This document shows, piece after piece, positions 45,401 through 57,462 of a DNA stretch of 64,000 nucleotides. The position numbers and the translations under genes were made by a program. Numbering within the stretch: position 1 is the stretch's first letter; each line of letters begins with the position of its first letter. The notes below the pieces were generated by a model. It did not search any database and was not told the DNA's origin. It saw nothing but the letters and a program-made list of their open reading frames with translations. Where the stretch lies: the NCBI GenBank assembly GCA_005281725.1, contig SSBO01000001.1, positions 10,246,251 through 10,310,250 of the forward strand, read 5' to 3'. The stretch comes from Wuchereria bancrofti. Its lineage: Eukaryota > Nematoda > Chromadorea > Rhabditida > Onchocercidae.

Positions 45401-48400
45401 AAATGTTTTTTTTTTAAGAAAATTTAAATTTTTTTGTATTTTTGAAAACTTACTTTTAATTTACTTATTACAATTTTTCCTAATTTATTGCATTTAGCAA
45501 AATATTTAGTTGTATTATAATTGAAAATTATCAACCAACAAATTACTTCATTCCTTCGGATAATTTTCCTTCATAATACTTGAACTTTCTAGAATTATTG
45601 ATTACTGATCATTACTTTTGTAATATTTACTAATCCGAGTTTTTTTTTTTTTGATTGATAAACACTAATGATTAGTCTATTTATGTGATATACTTTTGCA
45701 GAATGAAAAGCTCTATAATATCTTCACCGCTTATCACAGATATATTAACTTCTGCACCAAATATTGATGGCGATTTAAATTCAATATCTGAAGTTACATC
45801 ACTTCCAATGGATCTTACAAAGTAATTTCAAAATTTATTTATAATATTTATAACTTATTTTTAAATTTATTACCTGTCGTTTTTTTTTCATCAATTTTTA
45901 TAATTTATGTTATAACATTTTCAATTGATCGAAATTTGCTTTTGTTATAAGAAATTTTTTATTGAAAAAATTAATCAATAAAATTTCAGTTCGGAAGTTA
46001 TTGATCGTAGTGTTCAAGCACGGGTATCATTAGCTGATCAGGAACAACAAATCGAACTTTGTATCTTGAACGGTTGCGCTGTACAAACAGATATTGCACA
46101 ATTTCAAGTGGATGAAATTATGCTTAAATTACATGATTTACAGGTTAAAAATTTATTTCATTTCAATTATTTCATTTTAAAAATTTGTTTTATGCATATT
46201 AGATTTAAAATTTTAGATTAACTTAAATTATTTGAGAGAAATTTTTAAATTACTGATTATTAACGATCATAATTTTTAAATATTCTAAGAATAAAACACG
46301 TCCAAAATTAATGGATCGTAGCATGGAAACATCATTGGATGAAGGACCTGTTAATATGCCAGTGATACGAGAAGAAAATTATGAACTAATTAAGAATATG
46401 GAACATGATAAAACACCTATACGACTGGTAAGCTATTCAAAAATTTTTGAAAATATAAAAGGAAATGAAAAGGAAAAAAAAGTTTCCAAACTAAAATTGT
46501 CTTTTTATTATAGGATGTTTCAACGGATACTGAATCATTGCATCCGGAAATGGTAGAACAAAGTGCTGTAACGGAAGAAGAAAGTAATCAGGTATTATCC
46601 ATAAAATACAATCCGATATTATAGAGCCGAAAAGTTGTTATGTTATAGCGAAGACGACGTTTGGTCAATCATTATTTTATTGAGATAAACATTATCACTG
46701 ATCGTAGTTATTGAACAATATTAGAAAGCTTAAGGAAATAATTGTGGGAAGGAAGTGAATGCCGGATTGCAATCCGGAAAATCTAACCTCAATAAAGGAT
46801 ATAACTCCTTATGTAGTAAAAAATATTAACTCATAACAAGACGAATGATTTACAGTACTGTAGAAAGTACTGTAGAAGTACCGTAGTAGGATACCGTAGA
46901 AGAAAGAGGTCAGTTAAACAAAGTCCTTGCCAATTTCTAATATAATTTGCAGTTAGTAAGGAAGTAACAAACAATAAAAGAGGTCAAACTAAATAAAAAG
47001 CTAATAATTGTAACCAATCTAATTTGGGGACAAATTCAACACATAATTTTTGTTTAACAAATAATGCAAATAAGCTCAGTTACCCACGAGAAATATTAGA
47101 ATAAATTGATTTCTTATGTGATAATGGAATATTTGTCAATGAAATATTCAAATAAGATAATTTTTAATTTAATGCGATTTAATATAATTTAATTTCTGCA
47201 TATTGTAATTTAATTTTTCTCGCAGGTATTTCATCGATCCATGGAAACAGATGCATGGATGTCACAGATACAAACACCAGAATGTAGTCGAGCTGTACAG
47301 ACAACATTTGATGATGAAGTAAAATTTTGATGTAAAATTTAAATAAATTGCAAAGTAAAACTAGAAATAAATCTTTATGTTATTGTTTATTAAAAATTAT
47401 TTTATATTCAAAATTAAGAATCGTCAAGAATCACAGTTATCAGCAAAACGAAAGAAAACAATACGAAGTATTGGTTTTGGCGATTCATTTTTGATTGAAA
47501 ATAGGTTTGTTTTAAAATTATTAATATTATCTTTTTTTGATCATTGAACTTCTTTTTGTTAAAAATAAATAAACAAACATATAAAACCAGGAAAAAGCAA
47601 ATAATTTTTGACATTTTTACAAATAAATTGAAATAATCATATATTAATCAGTGCAATTGGGTCTAACTTTTATCAAACATACAAAATTGCAATGTATAAA
47701 ATTATTTGGATCATTTTATCAATTTTAATTATTATCAATTTTTAGATGAAAATTTATTTGTAATTTCATTAAATGATTGCAGTATCAATTTTATCAATTT
47801 TGTTTACTAGTATAAAATTTAATTTCAAATAAAAATTGTCCATTCCTAATTCATTAAATGATTACAGTATCATTTTTATCAATTTTATTAGTATGAAATT
47901 TAATTTCAGATAAAAATTATCCATTTGTAATTTCATTAAATGATTGCAGTATCAATTTTATTTATTAGTATAAAATTTAATTCCAGATGAAAATTAGTCA
48001 TTTGTAATTCATTAGATGATTACAGTACCACTTTATCAATTTTATTAGTATAAAATTTAATTTCAGATGAAAATTATTCATTTTTTAATTTCATTAAATG
48101 ATTACAGTACACAATGTTCAATTGAAGCAAGGGATACATGTGATACATTTGTGCAAACGATGCTTGATATGAATAATTTTAATTCTGATAATTCAATTGA
48201 TAAGGAATGTAATGCATCAAAAGCATCACTAAGTGGTCGAATGAATGATGCAAATGATTGCACACCAAAATTGATAAAACCAAAACGACGGGTCAAAATT
48301 TTTCGATATTATTATAATATTTAAATTTAAACTTTTAATAATTGATAGTATCATATATTTGCTATGATATTTATATTATTTTAAATTGCCTATTAAATTA

Positions 48401-51086
48401 ATATTACCCATATTTCAATTTATTGAACATTTCTCAACGAAATAATATCATTAATTCTTTCTAAAATCAAAATTATAGGATCTCACAATTCAAACCGATG
48501 ATTCATATTTAAAAATAGCTCGACGACTGGATCAAATTCGAACAAATCGAACTGAAAGTTTACATATTTGTATGGCAAAACCATTGAAAAAACGTGAAAG
48601 TGGTAGCAGGTATGTAAATAAATAATTGATTAGTTTATTTTTCATTTCCATTTTTATTTTTAAATAGCAATTTTAAAAAAAAACAAACAAACTTTTACAT
48701 CAGTTTATAAGATTTTTTGTGATTATTTCAGTTATCTTTTGATTTATTATTAGTAAAGTTCATTTTTTATTCAATAAATTTTAATTTTTATTTTTCTATT
48801 TTAGTTTATTTATTTATTAAATAATGAAGAAAAAAGAGATGGGCAATTATTTTAATAAATAACAAAAAATATACATTAAAAAATAAGTAAGCTTTTTTTT
48901 GGTAAATTATTCAAAGTTAATTATTCTTATATAATTAATTATATAAAAAGTTTAAAGTTAATTATAGTTAATTATATAAAACAAAAGTTAATTGTATTAT
49001 TAAAAAAAAGTTTAACAAATAATTATTATAAAATATTGAATAAATTCATAGCTCAAAGCAACGTATCGAAAAATCCGATGAACGGCGTGCATATCAACAA
49101 GAATCATCAAAAAATAGAAGAAAAGAATCAAAACAAACTAATAAAGAGCAAATATTACAATCTATAAAAAGGTTTTTTACAATTTTTTCCTCTCTCTCCC
49201 TCTCTCTCTCTTTATTTATCATATCATATCTCTTGCTTTTTTAAAATTTAATAATTAATTTTGATAATTTTCTCGAAATTAATACTTTTCTAACTTATAT
49301 TTGCATAAATCATTTAAATTTTCCTTCAAATCTAAAATCCAAAGTTTTTCAAATTAAATTAATTTGTATGTTTCAAGTTAATTATATTTTATGAACTGAA
49401 ACAAAGTTAACTAATTAATTTAAAAAAAAAAAAAAAGAAATTGTGGAATTTCAGTGTACCAGAAACGATAAGTGCAAAAACATTACAAGATCAAAATGAT
49501 GGCACTGATCGTACTGATCAATCGATGACATCCAATTTTTCAACAGCTAAAAATGATGTCAGTTAAAACTCAACTCTTCCTTCTTATCAATTTTTTTCTT
49601 TTTTGTTTTCATTTTGTCGAACGAAAAAGAATAAATAAGTAAATAAATCAATAAATAAAAATAAAAAATAAAAATTTTGATTATTTTGTTGTCACACTGT
49701 CACATTTTGCTATGTGTTCATGAGTTTTCTCACAACTACTATTCAAATGGAAATCAATGCATCTTATCACCATTTAATTTTCATCACCACTAATTCATAA
49801 ATCATACAATGCGCAAATGTCGTAGTTATTATTCACATGCAAAAAATGTCGCAGTTACTATTCACATGTGAAAAATGCCGCAACTATTTTATTATTCACA
49901 TCAATATAATTAACCTGCAATTTTACCTGCACTTTTTTTTACAACAATATACAACAAAAAAATTTTCTTTATCAACATAATTTGTTATCACAGTTTGTTA
50001 TATCACTTTGATAAAATTTTGATGAAATAATCCCAATTATTCATAGCACTTTGATAAAATTTTGATAAGATAATCCTGATTACATATAGCACTTTGATAA
50101 AAACAATTCTAATTATTATCGTTAATTATTATCATTATTTTAATTACTGATTTTTTTTGCAGTAAACAACCACTAAAGCAGATCAATCATATCAGCTAAT
50201 AATCAACACTGCACCACTGCAAACAATTCATTACCTTTTCTCTCCCTCTCTCTCCCTCTCTTTCTCCCTCTCTCTCACTTCATCAATAAATACAACTGTT
50301 AGTGTTAATTAATGTTAATTTAATCTGAAATAATCTATATAAGTATATGAAATGAAAAACTTATGATAAATAATTAGTAATTATCAATTAGCACATATAT
50401 ATCTTAAATTAATGTTTATTTTATAACCGAAATTAAATACTTGAATACTAATAATTATATAAAATATATTTTTTCAAAAAAAAAAAAATTGCTTAATCTG
50501 GTAAAGAAGAAAAAAGGAAAAAAGTTTTTATATCATTGTTGAAATGAAAAAAATACAAAAAAAAACTTTTTGTAATATTATTGCTGAAATTATTTTATTT
50601 CATTTTAACAAGTTACTAAAATGTTACACATTAAGAGAGAGAGAGAGAGGGAGAGACAGAGTGACAGAGACAGAAATGATCGAAAGTATATAATGATAAT
50701 CATTTATCTCTCTAAATAAAATATCACTATTAATTTATTATTTGTTATTACAATATCTATTTAGGTAAAACTCAAATTAATTAATTAATTAATTTTATGC
50801 AAATTTTTTCTTTCTTTTTATCTATTTTTAGCGTCGATTATATAAATCGCGTTCCATTTCACCGAAAATTCAACATGGAATATTATCAGAGAAATCATTT
50901 CTAGTTCGAAAACAATCATTACCACTTACATTTATAAAACCTGGTAAAGTGAGCGATTTTATTTGGTACCATGAAAAAGGTATTCATAATCCAGGAACAC
51001 CTGAAGGTCTTAGAGCATCACAAATAACCATTATTGATATGCGAGCAGAAAATGATAATGATATCAGTAATAATATATCATTTTGA
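33418..51086 (+). CDS. Two-pore-domain potassium channel (TWK/K2P) with very long C-terminal tail
   Basis: Twenty-five exons join in phase into 1024 residues: 33418-33521, 35548-35656, 38662-38730, 39363-39490, 39777-39884, 40126-40238, 41149-41290, 42772-42867, 43176-43286, 43620-43762, 44014-44156, 44383-44529, 45032-45139, 45243-45334, 45702-45821, 45990-46143, 46290-46427, 46514-46591, 47226-47318, 47419-47504, 48108-48291, 48479-48609, 49052-49171, 49455-49557 and 50832-51086. It is a K+ leak channel subunit of the plasma membrane, working as a dimer. M1 is at ~104-127. Pore 1 TTIGYGNIVP is split by intron 6, M2 lies at ~222-245, M3 at ~329-353, pore 2 is STIGLGDVVP (~369-378) and M4 ~385-412. 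The cytosolic tail (~600 residues) is charged, Ser/Thr-rich and lacks recognisable domains, far longer than in typical K2P proteins. Intron 11 has a GC donor (44157). Intron retention after exon 24 would stop at 49566. Introns 2, 6, 7 and 20 hold tandem arrays. Confidence 0.9.
33522..35547 (+). other. K2P intron 1
   Basis: A 2-kb intron of A/T-rich low-complexity sequence with many homopolymers. It includes one ambiguous base (N) at 34038 in an A-run and an ATT microsatellite at 34475-34494. No coding sequence is seen. Confidence 0.7.
35670..36410. repeat. ~180-bp tandem repeat at the start of K2P intron 2
   Basis: Four diverging copies of a unit beginning near AATTTAAAAAATTAAATTGA and continuing TAAATGTTATATTTTATTTA, then ATTATTCATGAAAAAGAG (starts near 35685, 35870, 36048 and 36255). 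The array begins directly behind the 5' splice site of exon 2 (35657). Later copies are progressively shorter. Confidence 0.85.
37031..37460. repeat. ~46-bp minisatellite carrying GTAAGT donor-like sites
   Basis: Nine copies and a degenerate tenth of a unit that starts ATGAAATCAGGAAAAGTGC and continues with the perfect palindrome CTTACGTAAG, then TTTCCTGAAAG. From copy 3 on, two variants (GGAAAAGTGC and GGGAGAGTGC) alternate, so there is a ~93-bp higher-order period. Most copies contain GTAAGTTT, a consensus nematode 5' splice site. The array lies in K2P intron 2. Confidence 0.9.
40325..41148 (+). repeat. Tandem copies of the K2P pore-exon 3' splice junction
   Basis: Intron 6 contains eight extra copies of its own 3' end plus about 25 nt of exon 7. 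Junctions lie at 40337, 40440, 40542, 40634, 40743, 40834, 40945 and 41037; the authentic acceptor is at 41148. Each copy reads TATATTYTAG followed by GSTATGGTAATATAGTRCCA or a close variant; the in-frame product would be the selectivity filter GYGNIVP. AG is intact in most copies and lost in the one at 40440. Two alternating forms (ending CCACGAACAATTTC, or CAGTAYGGTAATATAGTATC) make a ~200-bp dimeric period. Confidence 0.93.
42176..42766. repeat. 48-bp minisatellite abutting the K2P exon 8 acceptor
   Basis: Twelve copies of a 48-bp unit, TATTTATTCATCGAGAATTC then TCGGAATGTAATATATCTCAG. Some copies carry the perfect palindrome CCGAGAATTCTCGG. Variants recur every three units (144 bp), showing higher-order expansion. 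Because 48 is divisible by three and stops are absent, the minus strand is open for 140 codons. The last partial copy runs into the acceptor of exon 8 (exon starts 42772). Confidence 0.93.
42936..43100. repeat. Two-copy duplication in K2P intron 8
   Basis: TTTCAGGCTAACATAGCC followed by ATTAAAGTTRCTGAATAAA occurs twice, near 42946 and 43039. Each copy carries an acceptor-like TTTCAG upstream of the real acceptor at 43175. Confidence 0.75.
47770..48107 (+). repeat. Tandem copies of a K2P 3' splice region (intron 20)
   Basis: Five copies, counting the authentic one, of a unit of about 75-95 bp containing ATTAAATGATTRCAGTATC and TAGTATAAAATTTAATTTCAG. The TTRCAG acceptors are near 47782, 47868, 47941 and 48025; the real one ends at 48107, where exon 21 begins. 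Confidence 0.85.
49558..50831 (+). other. K2P intron 24 with alternative stop
   Basis: A 1.3-kb last intron. If it is retained, the reading frame adds Val-Ser and stops at 49564-49566. Inside are three ~45-bp copies of CACTTTGATAAAATTTTGAT (49998-50105), CT-rich tracts (50238-50278) and a GA tract (50634-50672). No exon is seen within it. Confidence 0.6.
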
Positions 51087-51532
51087 TAAAATTAACTCTG
51101 GAAAAAAAAAGGGAAGAAGAAGCAATGATATATTTAATAAAAATAAAATTTGGGAAAATTTTTTGGGATAATTTTATAAGCATTAATTTGCGTAAAATGA
51201 AGAAGTAGTGCTATGTTGAAAATAAATTTTAAAAGTATTAATTTTTTAATTATTGTTAATAACATGAATTTTGTATTATTTATTTGTAATTTTATTATCC
51301 AAAAATAAAATTTACAAATTGTAAAATACCATTTTTTTTTGATTTGTTGTTGTTATGCATTGATATTTGTAAATTATGTGAATATTTAATGACATTAATG
51401 TAATTTGCATATTTTCTAATTGTTAATAAAATTGAAATGTTAGCTATTTGAAATTATTATTTGCAAATTAAATCGTATTGTGCGGTTCTTTTTGAAGAAG
51501 ACACATTCTTTGCTCTTTTTTTTTTGTCGGCG
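51087..51532 (+). other. Spacer between the K2P channel and the skr gene
   Basis: A 450-bp AT-rich tandem-orientation spacer with AATAAA-type signals at about 51305. CTTTTTTTTTTGTCGG just before 51533 is T-rich but lacks an AG in the usual place. Confidence 0.4.
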
Positions 51533-54007
51533 ATGACGGTAACACCGATGCAAATAATAGCGCAATAGGAATTATAATATTAAATTTAATTTAAAATTTA
51601 TATTTGAAATTAAGTACTCTCTTCATATGTCAACACTAAATCATAAAGTTCAAAATTATATGGCAATTTTAGAAAATTTGAAATGATCCATTTAACAATG
51701 AATCATTTTATCAATTGTTTTTCAATTTACAAGTCCTAATATTTAATTAAAAATTAAATTATTTAAGACTGAAAAAAAAAAGGTTTATATTATTTAATTC
51801 TGATAAAATTTCTAGTCTGAGACTGATATCACACAATCTGATAAGCGAAGTATCAATTTATTATCATTGGATGGAGAAAAAATAACTGTTGATATGGATG
51901 TTATATCACAATCAAAAACTATCAAAAATATGTTAACAGGTAGAAATTACTACCTATTATTGCATCTTTTCATTCCTCTTTTCTTTTTAAAAAAAATCTT
52001 TTTTAATTTCATATAAAAAAAAAAAGTATTTTATATGTTTTCAATTTTAAACTATTTTATTTGATTTTGCATTTTAGATCAATAATATTTGAGTTACAAG
52101 TAAAAGTTTTACAAAAAATTAAATAATAAATGTTTCTCATTTTCTATAGTAAAATTTAGATTTACTAATCGATCAAGTTGATGAATCACAGCCAGCTTTT
52201 GATTTACCTATAGAATTACCTGCCAAAACTATTAAAAAGGTTTTTGTTCTTTTGTTTTTTTTTTTGGAACTCAATTAAATGAAATAATTTTTTTGTAAAC
52301 TTATAATAAAATGGGAAGAAATTTTTTGCAAATATTAATTAATCTGTATTAAAATTAATTAATTTCACCTTTTACAAGATAATACCGGCATGAATACTAA
52401 TTAGTAACTCAAGAAATAATACAATCAATTTTCATATTTCAGCAAAATAGCTCAAATTTTTACTTTTTAAATTTTTACTATTTTAATTAAAATTGGTTTG
52501 GAAAAAAATGATATCAGTCAAACTAAAACAGTTTTTTTTTTATTAAAAAAATTAAAAAAAACAGTTTTTTTTTTTATTAAAAAAAGTTTTATTAAAAAAA
52601 ATCAAATGCATAAATTAATTAATATCAAATCATTAATTATAGCAAAGATTTCATGAAAAAAAGCAAAACATTTTAATATCTACCATTGTCCATCATTTCA
52701 TTAACATTTAATAAATTTAATTGTTGAGCTTTACGATAATGCAGGTGTGATTAGGTAATAGGTATAATAATGACAGGTAAATGGTGACAGGTAGAATAGG
52801 TGTGTAGCAATTTTCCTGTAATTAATACCGCTAATTACGGAAATAAAAGAAAACAAAAAAAGTCTTTGATTTTAATATTTCATAGAATTTTGTGTGTTAT
52901 AAATAGCTTTATCTCAAACAAACTTATTTTAGGAGCATTTGTTTATTTCAGTAATTAATTAACACAATTTGTTCTTCCGGAATTGTTCTACCTTCAAAGC
53001 ATTCCTGTTTTTTTTTTCAGGATTTTTTGCTTTCAATTTATGACATGCTGAATTTGCATTATACATTAAATTTACCAAATTTTAATTTTTAACAACAAAT
53101 TTCTAAGTCTACTTCTATCCTTCCGAAAAATTTCAAACTAAATTCACACCTGAAATCTTCATAAAAATTAAGAAAGAAAAGAATATCTCAAAAAAAAAAA
53201 AATGAAACTGTGAAAAAAAAATAACAAGTAATTATACATAACAAAATTGGAATAAACGATAAATCAAGAATTTTACTTAAAATTAATTTTTGTCTGTTAT
53301 AAGTACCAATGAAATGCTTTAATCTTATTAAATAAAATTTAGAAAATTTTTTTAATGAATATTAAAATTTAAAGGTTCTTGAATGGTGCACACATCAAGC
53401 ACATCTTACAGCTGAAGCAGCTAAATCAGAGGAAGAAAAAACTTGGCGACAAAATTTTCTTGCTTTACCGGAAAATAAGGAACTGTTTGAGCTTGTTCAG
53501 GTTAGCTAAATTTTAAAAATATTCAAATTAAACTTTTATTACTACTATCTATTCTTGAAAAATTAAAAAATTATATTAAATAAAATTTTAATTTTATAAA
53601 TTTAAGGCAGCTAATTATTTGGATGTTAGCGATTTACTTTCATCTGGCTGCAAAACAATTTCAAATCATATCAAAGGAAAAACTGTCGAAGAGTTACGAG
53701 CCTTTTTTAACATTGAAAATGATTTTACGCCCGAAGAAGAAGCACGTGTAAGTATTAAAAAAATAAATAAATAAAAAACTTTTTTTTAATATTAATAAAA
53801 GTTTTTACCAAAAAAAAAATCAAAATTTAAATTAAATTTTTGTGAAATATAATAAATATCAAAATTAAAAATATTCCTTTCATTGACTATCAATTTTCTT
53901 AAAATTGAAATAATTGATACAAAAAAAAAATTGTCATAAAATATTTTAAACTATTAAAATTAAAATTTGTTTAGATTCGAGCGGAAAATGCTTGGTGTGA
54001 AATGTAA
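51533..54007 (+). CDS. SKP1-related protein (SCF ubiquitin ligase adaptor)
   Basis: SKP1 homologues link cullin-1 to F-box proteins in SCF ubiquitin ligases. Five exons carry the family sequence: 51816-51939, 52160-52239, 53375-53500, 53607-53747 and 53975-54007 (TAA). A proposed 6-bp first exon (51533-51538, ATGACG followed by GTAACA) completes a 169-residue protein. Diagnostic segments are [80 protein letters not shown] and the C-terminal [20 protein letters not shown]. This is the full BTB/POZ-like fold plus the two C-terminal helices that bind F-boxes; the usual end is WCE(E/D/K). The insert between strands (about residues 44-62) is divergent. Nematodes carry many skr paralogues, so no number is assigned. 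The gene is convergent with sds-22. The start is the uncertain part. Confidence 0.9.
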
Positions 54008-54693
54008 ACAATTGGCGTAAATTTTTCTTTTTTTGCTATCAAGCAAAAAATATTTGATATAAAATGTGAAAGAAAAATTTAAAAAAATTAAATTAATTAA
54101 ATGGCTTAAATTTTAGCCAAAAAAAATAATTCAATTATGATAAATTTAAATAATTATGCTGTATAACTGGAATAAAATTTCAAACAATTTTACTACAATT
54201 TTATAAAAATGATACAAATGAAATATGCTAAATAAATTTTGTAGAAAAAGCTTTAAAAGTAATTTAATATCTGTTAAAAAAAAGTGAGTTCGTTGTTTGA
54301 AAAAAAGTTTGAACCGAAATGGTTTATTTTTTTTTTTGTGCGCAAAAAAAGATTACAGTAATAATAATTAAATAATTCAAAAATTTTCATTTTATAAAAT
54401 TCATATTTTTGTTTTGATTAGCGCATTTCATTGTTTTACATATAGAAAAAATTTTATTTTGTTTCATTTTTTACAAAATTATTTGTTTAGTACATATGAG
54501 TGATAAAAAGAAAAGAATTGAAATTATTAATCTTCTTTGATTGTTTCGCTCATTTGCAGCACTTACCAATTTCTATTTCCTGAAAATTTAAAAATCAAGA
54601 AAGAAATTATTAAAATTAAAGATAATAGAAAGAAAAATTAATATTTACAAATTAAAAGTAAACAAATTAAAAAATAAAAGAGGGCAAAAAAAA
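54008..54693. other. Convergent 3' flanks of skr and sds-22
   Basis: A shared 690-bp 3' interval holding AATAAA-like signals (54229 on the plus strand) and a possible alternative last exon of sds-22 at 54563-54579 on the minus strand. Confidence 0.4.
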
Positions 54694-57207
54694 TTAACCA
54701 ATACGACAATAAGTTGCATCAAGTTTCTCAATTTGTGGTAACATATGAATTATTTTACTTCGATATGTGCCACATTCAGCAAGTGGATTCATTTCCAAAT
54801 AAATTAATTTTAAATTTGGCAATTTAATCAATTCATGTACATCAGTTATTTTAGCCAGCTAAATTTATTGTTAAATATATGTATGTATTAAATGAAATAA
54901 TTTCATTTGAAAAGGTTATAATAATTTAAATGACTATTGAAATATTTCTAATCTAAATGTAAACAAAAGTAGGTAATTGAAATAATAATTTAAATAAATG
55001 AAATAATCTCATTGTTATAATATTTTTTAATTTAATGTAAACAAAATAAATAATATGAGTCAAATTTTTTAAAAAATAGAATTATTTTTATTTAACTTTT
55101 TCAAAAAGTTTAAACATGCACTTTTTTATATCAACTTTTTAAATCTAATTTATATTCTATAAGTTAAGAATGTAATTTTAATTTTAATTTGAAATTAATC
55201 ATCTATTTATACAAAAAAAAAAAAGCGAAAAGAATAATAATTGTGCTAAAATTAGCAAACATTATTTTTTTTAGCCCAAAAATCGGTGAGTTTTTGAAGA
55301 TGATGAATATTTGAAATTGAAATTAGACGATTGTAATTTAAATCAAGAATTTCCAAATTTGTATTATTTTCTAGGCCAGTGAGATATTTGATGCCATTTT
55401 GTGATAAATATAACTCTCGAAGTGCTGTTAACTTATTTAAACCCTAAAAACAAATTTCAAACTTTTATTTTTATGAATTATTTCAAGATATTATTTCATT
55501 GGAAAATACTAAAAATTGAATACTAATTGCAATTCTTATAAATTAATTGATAAAATAAAAAAATTTTTGCGATAATTTAGGTATTGCAAAATAAAATAAT
55601 TTTTTTTTGCAAAAATGAAAATAGAATATTGGTAGTATTTCAATTCAAATATGTTTAATTAAATGGTTTTTTTAATTTTAATTTTGATTATATCGCTGAA
55701 TGCTTCATACTTTAGTTTTTCTACTTTTTTTTTACTTTGAGCACATCAAAGCTAATACAAATTTATTTCGAAATTTGCTTAAAATCTTAAACTAAATGAC
55801 TTTGTTAAATTTCAAAGCTTAAATTATAATAGAAATTAAAGTCGTCCTATTCTTTTATTTTTTTTTTTTTTTTTAAATTGTAACCTTAATTTCTTGAATA
55901 GCATTAGCTGGAAGACTAAGCACTTCAATATCATTTAATAAATCTAAATTTTCAATATTAGCAATTTGATTGGCACCCAGAAATAGTCGTTTAATTTTGG
56001 TATTTTTTGAAAGATTTTCAATTTTTTTGATTTGATTATCACCAAGTTCTAAATATTCCAATTCAGTGAGCTGAAAATAAAATAATACCAATTTGTAATT
56101 AATTAATTAATTAATCAATCATTTCCTCAAATTTAGTTTTTGTTAAATTTTCAACAAAAAAAAAACTTTTTTTTTCCTTCAAATGATTATTTCATTAAAA
56201 GTGAACATAAATTATAATTAAAAGAAAAAAGTTTTTAATTGTTTCACCTCATCAAGTCCTTCAATTTTTTGAATTTTATTATGAACAAAATAAGCATTTT
56301 TAAGTTTTTTCAATGCTGATAAATTTTCCAGCACTGTAATACGATTAAATGATAAATCCAATGATTCCAAATTAACCAATTCGTCGAGATTTTCAATTTT
56401 GGTAATCTAAAATTTATGCAACAATTATTTTCATCAATTTTCTAATTTTGCTTGTCGCTACTATTTTGCCTCTATTTTATAAAAGTTAAAATTTTGAAAT
56501 CAAAAGAAAAAAAGAAAAGTGGAAAATTTTAATATAAAAACCGATTGAATAATATAAAATGATAATATAAAACCTAAAATAATACAAAAACCTGATTATC
56601 ATAAAGGTCAAGTTCGGTGAGTGTAACAAGCATATGTAAATTTTCAATTTTTTTAATTAAATTCCAACGTAAACACAAATATTCGATAGTGTGCAAAAAG
56701 TCAAATCCCTCAATTTTCTTAATTCGATGTCGCGTCAAATCAAGTTCTTTGGCATTTGGATCAACCTGAAATTTTGAAAAATTCCGAAACGGCAAATAAA
56801 AATGGATTTTTTTAGAAATTTAAATAAAACTTTCAAAAAAAAAAAAGAAGAGAAATTATTTCTAGTACTCTTACAAATTTAGTATAAAACATTTCAAAAT
56901 ATGCTTATCATTTCTAACTACTACTACTTTGGTACTAGATTTATTCTTATTTTACATATTAAAATTTCTTGAAGCATAATTAGTACAATTTGAAATGATA
57001 GTAATAATTAATATAGTTGTGATATGAACTGATAAGAAAGATAAATAAATGATATTGCCATGTTTTCTTTTCCTAAACTAATCGTGATAAATAAATGATA
57101 AGAAATGAAAATGAAAATACTTCGACATATTCAATATCATTATTATTATTATTATTATTCTCCCCTTGAACACCTTCACCAGCTTCTGGAACAGTTGCAG
57201 ACGACAT
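54694..57207 (-). CDS. sds-22: Protein phosphatase 1 regulatory subunit SDS22 (PPP1R7), leucine-rich repeat protein
   Basis: SDS22 binds the PP1 catalytic subunit and controls its assembly and activity in mitosis and cell shape. Six exons join in phase into 317 residues: 57207-57121, 56765-56592, 56406-56248, 56070-55885, 55443-55261 and 54858-54694 (TAA). About eleven 22-residue leucine-rich repeats follow the SDS22 pattern L-x-x-L-x-L-x-x-N-x-I-x-x-I-E-x-L. Landmarks are ELDLTRHRIKKIEGF, LCLRWNLIKKIENL, LDLYDNQ, LFLGANQI, LYLSQNGIKYLTGL and the LRR cap (LIYLEMNPLAECGTYRSKI, then LPQIEKLDATYCRIG). The N-terminus has a run of seven Asn (AAT repeats). A donor at 54692-54693 could instead join to a 17-bp exon (54579-54563), giving an ending CRIGNRNW. 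Identification is secure; the last codons are not. Confidence 0.94.
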
Positions 57208-57462
57208 ATCAGCGCAAAATGAGCAACAAAATGAAATTGCACAAAGCAATTTGCAACCTTAATAAGCTCAATCATTTTTTAAAAATAACATAGAACTTTT
57301 TTTAATTTATGCAAAATTTTTAATTTTCATATACATGTCCAAAATCAAATTAAAAAAAAATAATAGTTTAGAAATTTGAAAATAAAAAAACATCTTGAAC
57401 TATATTATAGCTTATTTATCTCAAAATATTAATTACGTAGTTTGAAACAAGTCTGTGTTACT

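Noticed and set aside
46592..47225. Somewhat GC-richer intron 18 of the K2P gene considered as an inserted mobile element
   Set aside because: No terminal repeats, target-site duplication or transposase-like frame could be seen; it contains short CTGTAGAAGTAC-type direct repeats only.
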